A stretch of 7,065 bases of DNA from an uncultured Mollicutes bacterium (lineage in GTDB: Bacteria; Bacillota_I; Bacilli_A; Acholeplasmatales; Anaeroplasmataceae). Shown here piece by piece: positions 5,601 to 7,065 of this stretch. The stretch lies in contig CAMWJY010000040.1 in assembly GCA_947174685.1 (NCBI GenBank), positions 1-7,065 on the forward strand. The letters are read 5' to 3'. The stretch's first letter is position 1. Every line of letters starts with the position of its first letter. The notes under the pieces were generated by a model. The model saw only the letters and a program-made list of their open reading frames with translations. It made no database searches and was not told where the DNA came from. Both the position numbers and the translations under genes were made by a program.

Positions 5601-6978
5601 CTGTATGATATCCACCAACAGAAGGACCTTCAAAGGTATAAACATAAACTGCTTCACCCTCTGCCCAAGCAGGAGCATAGTAGAAAATTGTATATTCAAC
5701 CTTTACGACAGGTATTAATGTTAGCTCATATTCTTCTGCAGCTTCCTTAGTTTCATAAGCTGTACCGTCATAAGCTACCCAGCAATCACTCTTTATTCCT
5801 TCTATCTTTAACTCTTCTCTAGCTGAACCAGGACGCTCATCATATACCATAAGAGTAAAGCCTGAACCATCTAAAGCAACTACACTTTCACCAACCTCTA
5901 TAGCAAATGTGTACCAGCCTTCATTATCTGGATCTAAAGTACCCTTAAGTGAACCAAATGGACCAGATAAAACATCATCTGCAGTAACATAGGCATGACC
6001 ATAAATGTCTTCCCATTCAGCAACCTTATGAACATGAATAGTAACAGTTACCTTTACCTCTGGATGAGTAATTTGTTCATAAGCAGCTTCTGCTAGCTCA
6101 AAGCTTGTATATGCAGTACCATCGCCAACAGATATGAAATAAATATTCTCTTTTTTATTTGTATTTCTGCTTACTGCAGTTGTAGCATCATCCAAATAGA
6201 AGCTTAAATTGAAGCCATCTGTTATTTCTTTATCTGTTTTGAATGTAAAGCTGAACCAGTTGTCATGATCGGCAACACTTTCAAGAGATGCCTTATCTAA
6301 GTCTAATACACTAGCAGCTACAGCTTCTGTATCAGGTGCATACATATAAATCGTATATTCATTTTTTTCAACAACTACAGGCTCTTCATCTTTTAAAGCC
6401 TCTGCCTTAGTTGCAAATAGATTTCCCTTTGCACTTACCCACATCTCAGATTTATTAATCGTTAGATTTATAGAAGTTCCTTCAGCAGGAGAAAGCTTAA
6501 GAGAAAAACTACCTGTCTTTAGTAATCCTTCTGGATGCTTTACTTCTATTTTATACCAGCCATCCTCTACTGTTGTTACTTCATATGTTTTTTCTTCGCC
6601 AGTAAGATTCTTATCTGTATTGCTATCGCTATCATGATAATACGCATGAGCATAAACCTTATTTCCAAAATCTGCTGGTTTATGGAAGTAAATTATTGCA
6701 GTTTCAGTTTTTTCAACAGGTGCAGGTGGATCTTCCTTCTTTAGTGATGCATTACAATCATCACATATTTTATCCCCATTTGCATCAACGTGAGGAACCT
6801 TCTCTGTTTTTTCATCACAATTTTCATCAACACAGTATTGCCAGTGACCATCGGCGTCATTATCCCAGGCCCAGTTATGCTTCTTCTCTTTCGTTCTACA
6901 ACTAGCACAGCCAAGTACTAGAAGCATAGCACATACTGCAATTGGAAAAATCAATAGTAGCTTTTTTCTTTTTTGCAT
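2644..6978 (-). CDS. Very large multi-module surface lipoprotein with starch-binding-like (CBM26-like) modules and His/Cys modules
   Basis: The protein has 1444 residues. A lipoprotein signal comes first: basic QKRKK, a hydrophobic core and lipobox VLGC with C24 as the lipidated residue. Next is a His/Cys module (34-75), then ten beta-sandwich-like modules: A0 (93-194), B1 (207-302), A1 (310-418), C1 (428-536), B2 (540-635), A2 (641-749), C2 (759-867), A3 (874-981), C3 (993-1102) and A4 (1107-1213). Two His/Cys modules follow (1214-1264, 1272-1333), then a terminal domain (1345-1444) opening with LYLRGDINGWG. A modules resemble CBM26 starch-binding modules (TIHVHK, YGHAY, GWYTF, CWV); C modules show YYAPAW, VYVYT and GWYKVTF. 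The end domain resembles SusE/SusF-type starch-binding domains. These assignments are by eye. No glycosidase domain, sortase motif or dockerin is seen, so the likely job is holding starch-like glycan at the membrane surface. The start has an unusual SD arrangement. A cell-adhesion role is the main alternative. Confidence 0.82.
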   Translation of the reverse strand: MQKRKKLLLIFPIAVCAMLLVLGCASCRTKEKKHNWAWDNDADGHWQYCVDENCDEKTEKVPHVDANGDKICDDCNASLKKEDPPAPVEKTETAIIYFHKPADFGNKVYAHAYYHDSDSNTDKNLTGEEKTYEVTTVEDGWYKIEVKHPEGLLKTGSFSLKLSPAEGTSINLTINKSEMWVSAKGNLFATKAEALKDEEPVVVEKNEYTIYMYAPDTEAVAASVLDLDKASLESVADHDNWFSFTFKTDKEITDGFNLSFYLDDATTAVSRNTNKKENIYFISVGDGTAYTSFELAEAAYEQITHPEVKVTVTIHVHKVAEWEDIYGHAYVTADDVLSGPFGSLKGTLDPDNEGWYTFAIEVGESVVALDGSGFTLMVYDERPGSAREELKIEGIKSDCWVAYDGTAYETKEAAEEYELTLIPVVKVEYTIFYYAPAWAEGEAVYVYTFEGPSVGGYHTEMLADGETGWYKVTFKTAEEFSGFGIIFHTNDEDVIKHEFNVTLTDELLEGKAFYFISNDDAIFSNKQAAEAQYEENNKVEYTIYMYAPAAEAVAATGLDFDKTSLESVADHEGWYSLTFKTAKDISDGFNLSFYLDEDETELSRSTNSKDKIYFIAVGEEAGYTSFELAEAAYEKITEVKVTITIHVHKVAEWEDIYGHAYVTADDVLSGPFGSLKGTLDPDNEGWYTFAIEVGESVVALDGSGFTLMVYDERPGSAREELKIEGIKSDCWVAYDGTAYETKEAAEEYELTLIPVVKVEYTIFYYAPAWAEGEAVYVYTFEGPSVGGYHTEMLADGETGWYKVTFKTAEEFSGFGIIFHTNDEDVIKHEFNVTLTEELLEGKAFYFIDNDDAIFGNKQDAEAQYEEIVNLNEKVTVTIHVHKRENWEELYGHAYTASEDLTGEFGSNMGVLDTENEGWYTFVVEIARKEILADADGFTLMLFDMIDKAGREEYKIEGIKSDCWITYDGNVFETKELAEEYEITAQPPIVTPEYAIYYYAPAWPTGEIVYVYTYSGVEVGGYDTVMPAEEDANGWYKITFKNAEEFNSFGIIFHTEDEKIIKHEIKGVALSEELLEGKAFYFIDNGDGVYLNKEAAIAAYEEYLQPASVTIHVHKVAEWENLYGHAYTDSGVLTGGFGSTVGVLDSENEGWYTFVIQVSKGVIAEDGTGFTLMIFDIIPEAGRNELKINKIKNECWVTFDGHSFETKELAEAYDHVHTYDDTYLYEQDGVADTAYHWQICTTCGEESAKMPHEYNSTSNVCIKCGYEKPLADHDHVWSEEYDTSVDGFHTQHCTFVGCSETNPQPHEYGDWVIDSEGVYEGEQGSRHRNCTVCGAREDNSFDALPVLYLRGDINGWGTGDAWKLVADYDAGTLTITGVVFDTVDKGWKLADESWGVQANYWNLDDASKAYFGVNSDGNAMVNVTGTYNIVLNIHDGWKLSVIKTA
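2980..3339 (-). other. Two C-terminal His/Cys modules (residues 1214-1333)
   Basis: The first reads H1235-W1236, C1239-x2-C1242, x8, H1251, x8, C1260-x2-C1263. The second reads H1288, C1292-x4-C1297, x7, H1305, then after a longer insert H1326, C1329-x2-C1332. Each is introduced by a short HxH segment (1214-1216, 1272-1274). They link the module array to the terminal domain. Confidence 0.6.
4472..5051 (-). repeat. Perfect 580-bp direct repeat, downstream copy (residues about 643-836)
   Basis: This segment covers module A2 and most of C2. By direct reading it matches 5465-6044 base for base. The first differences are at 4471 (GAG against GAT, Glu for Asp) and 5052. Beyond the left edge (4381-4471) the copies stay close with a handful of changes; beyond the right edge lie the diverged B modules. 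No inverted termini or transposase is present, so it is an in-gene duplication, not an insertion sequence. Confidence 0.93.
5465..6044 (-). repeat. Perfect 580-bp direct repeat, upstream copy (residues about 312-505)
   Basis: This segment covers module A1 and most of C1. It is identical to 4472-5051 and offset by 993 bp (331 codons, frame kept). Complete identity, including silent positions, points to very recent duplication or ongoing gene conversion. The array could lose or gain one 331-residue unit by homologous recombination without a frameshift. Confidence 0.93.
6754..6879 (-). other. N-terminal His/Cys module (residues 34-75)
   Basis: H34 and W36, then H45-W46, C49-x4-C54, x8, H63, x8, C72-x2-C75. 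The spacing matches the two C-terminal modules. Such spaced Cys/His sets suggest metal binding, although the module lies outside the membrane just after the lipid anchor. Disulfides are the alternative. Confidence 0.6.
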
Positions 6979-7028
6979 ACCCTTTTTTGTGCAATTAAAA
7001 TTGTACTTAATAATTACACATTCTCCTT
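6979..7028 (-). promoter_or_regulatory. Translation-initiation region of the lipoprotein with hairpin between SD and start codon
   Basis: The strongest SD, AAGGAG (7023-7028), is 44 nt from the ATG at 6978, far too distant if unfolded. Between them UGUGUAAUUA (7011-7020) and UAAUUGCACA (6988-6997) form a 10-bp stem with one U-G pair and a 13-nt loop. When folded, only 2 + 9 nt remain between SD and AUG, an effective spacing of 11 nt. The GGG just before the ATG (6980-6982) is too close to act as a normal SD. The initiation site may therefore depend on the hairpin. Confidence 0.5.
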
Positions 7029-7065
7029 TTTTATTTTTTTATTTTTTAAGTTATGAGTACAACAC
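7029..7065 (-). other. A-rich leader upstream of the lipoprotein SD
   Basis: On the minus strand this is almost pure A with scattered T, which could help ribosome loading. A TTGTAC sequence near the window edge could be a -35, but no -10 lies at the right distance, so I call no promoter. The true promoter is probably beyond the window. Confidence 0.35.

Larger units (their letters stand above)
3340..6702 (-). repeat. Protein-level module array A0-B1-A1-C1-B2-A2-C2-A3-C3-A4
   Basis: Ten modules of about 95-110 residues make up most of the lipoprotein. The three types differ in the beta-sandwich but share a tail, roughly [FY]-x-[TSN]-[KF]-x-x-A-x-x-x-Y. Examples are YETKEAAEEY (A1), YTSFELAEAAY (B1), FSNKQAAEAQY (C1) and FETKELAEAY (A4). 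The unit B-A-C occurs twice, then A-C, then A alone, as if the array grew by tandem duplication with loss of B. A0 is the most divergent A module. Confidence 0.8.

Noticed and set aside
4495..5718. Open frames on the plus strand and in a second minus frame within the two repeat copies
   Set aside because: They are shadows of the lipoprotein coding sequence. They look duplicated only because the underlying DNA is duplicated, and none has an SD or family resemblance.
3340..6702. CRISPR array or insertion sequence as explanation for the long repeats
   Set aside because: The repeats are about 1 kb, in frame, within one gene, with no spacers, inverted ends or transposase.
6535..6905. Plus-strand open frames opposite the N-terminal part of the lipoprotein
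   Set aside because: Phe/His/Ser-rich translations typical of antisense reading of a Lys/Glu-rich gene; no SD.
6979..7014. Alternative lipoprotein start at an in-frame ATT about 8 nt after the strong SD
   Set aside because: ATT starts are very rare, and it would add polar residues before a normal lipoprotein signal peptide. The ATG at 6978 gives a standard n-region. Kept only as an alternative.
7007..7021. Four-codon upstream ORF (ATG TGT AAT TAT TAA) before the lipoprotein
   Set aside because: Its ATG is only 1 nt from the GGAG of the SD, too close for initiation, so leader-peptide control is unlikely.

Overview
The window is AT-rich (about one third G+C by eye) and has Shine-Dalgarno (SD) sites of the AGGAG type. 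It also has sigma-A-like promoters, U-tract terminators, a DegV/FakB-type fatty-acid-binding protein, and a very large lipoprotein built from starch-binding-like and His/Cys modules. Together these suggest a low-GC Bacillota (Firmicutes) that makes peptidoglycan, probably an uncultured gut Bacilli/Erysipelotrichia-like or Clostridia-like lineage. The exact lineage cannot be fixed from this stretch.

Layout. Positions 1-237 (+ strand) hold the last 24 codons of a gene entering from the left, ending in a membrane-helix-like tail. An in-frame TAG and a good SD follow, then a 49-codon basic small ORF. Convergent to it, on the - strand, is a compact unit that looks like a small-RNA gene: a near-consensus promoter (296-324), about 95 nt of strongly structured sequence and a U-tract terminator (195-242), with a second terminator-like hairpin further on (130-162). 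Next come three - strand genes, listed left to right, each with its own SD: degV/fakB-like (369-1235, with promoter and terminator), a short and divergent murD (1314-2540), and a 1444-residue modular lipoprotein (2644-6978, with terminator). Transcription order is lipoprotein, murD, degV.

The lipoprotein dominates the window. It has a lipobox, a His/Cys module, ten beta-sandwich-like modules of three recognisable types (A, B, C) that share a C-terminal helical tail motif, two more His/Cys modules and a terminal domain resembling SusE/SusF-type starch-binding domains. No catalytic domain is visible, so it is best read as a surface glycan (starch?) capture protein. A 580-bp stretch inside it is duplicated without a single difference at 993-bp spacing, while the neighbouring B modules have diverged. 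Its start codon is preceded by an unusual arrangement: a strong SD lies 44 nt upstream, and a 10-bp hairpin could loop out the gap and bring SD and AUG together.

The three large genes do not form an obvious pathway. MurD is cytoplasmic peptidoglycan synthesis, DegV/FakB delivers fatty acids to a kinase, and the lipoprotein acts outside the cell. A terminator separates the lipoprotein from murD. No terminator separates murD from degV, but degV has its own promoter. The most promising unexplained structures are the left-end small ORF with its antisense RNA candidate and the SD-bridging hairpin of the lipoprotein.
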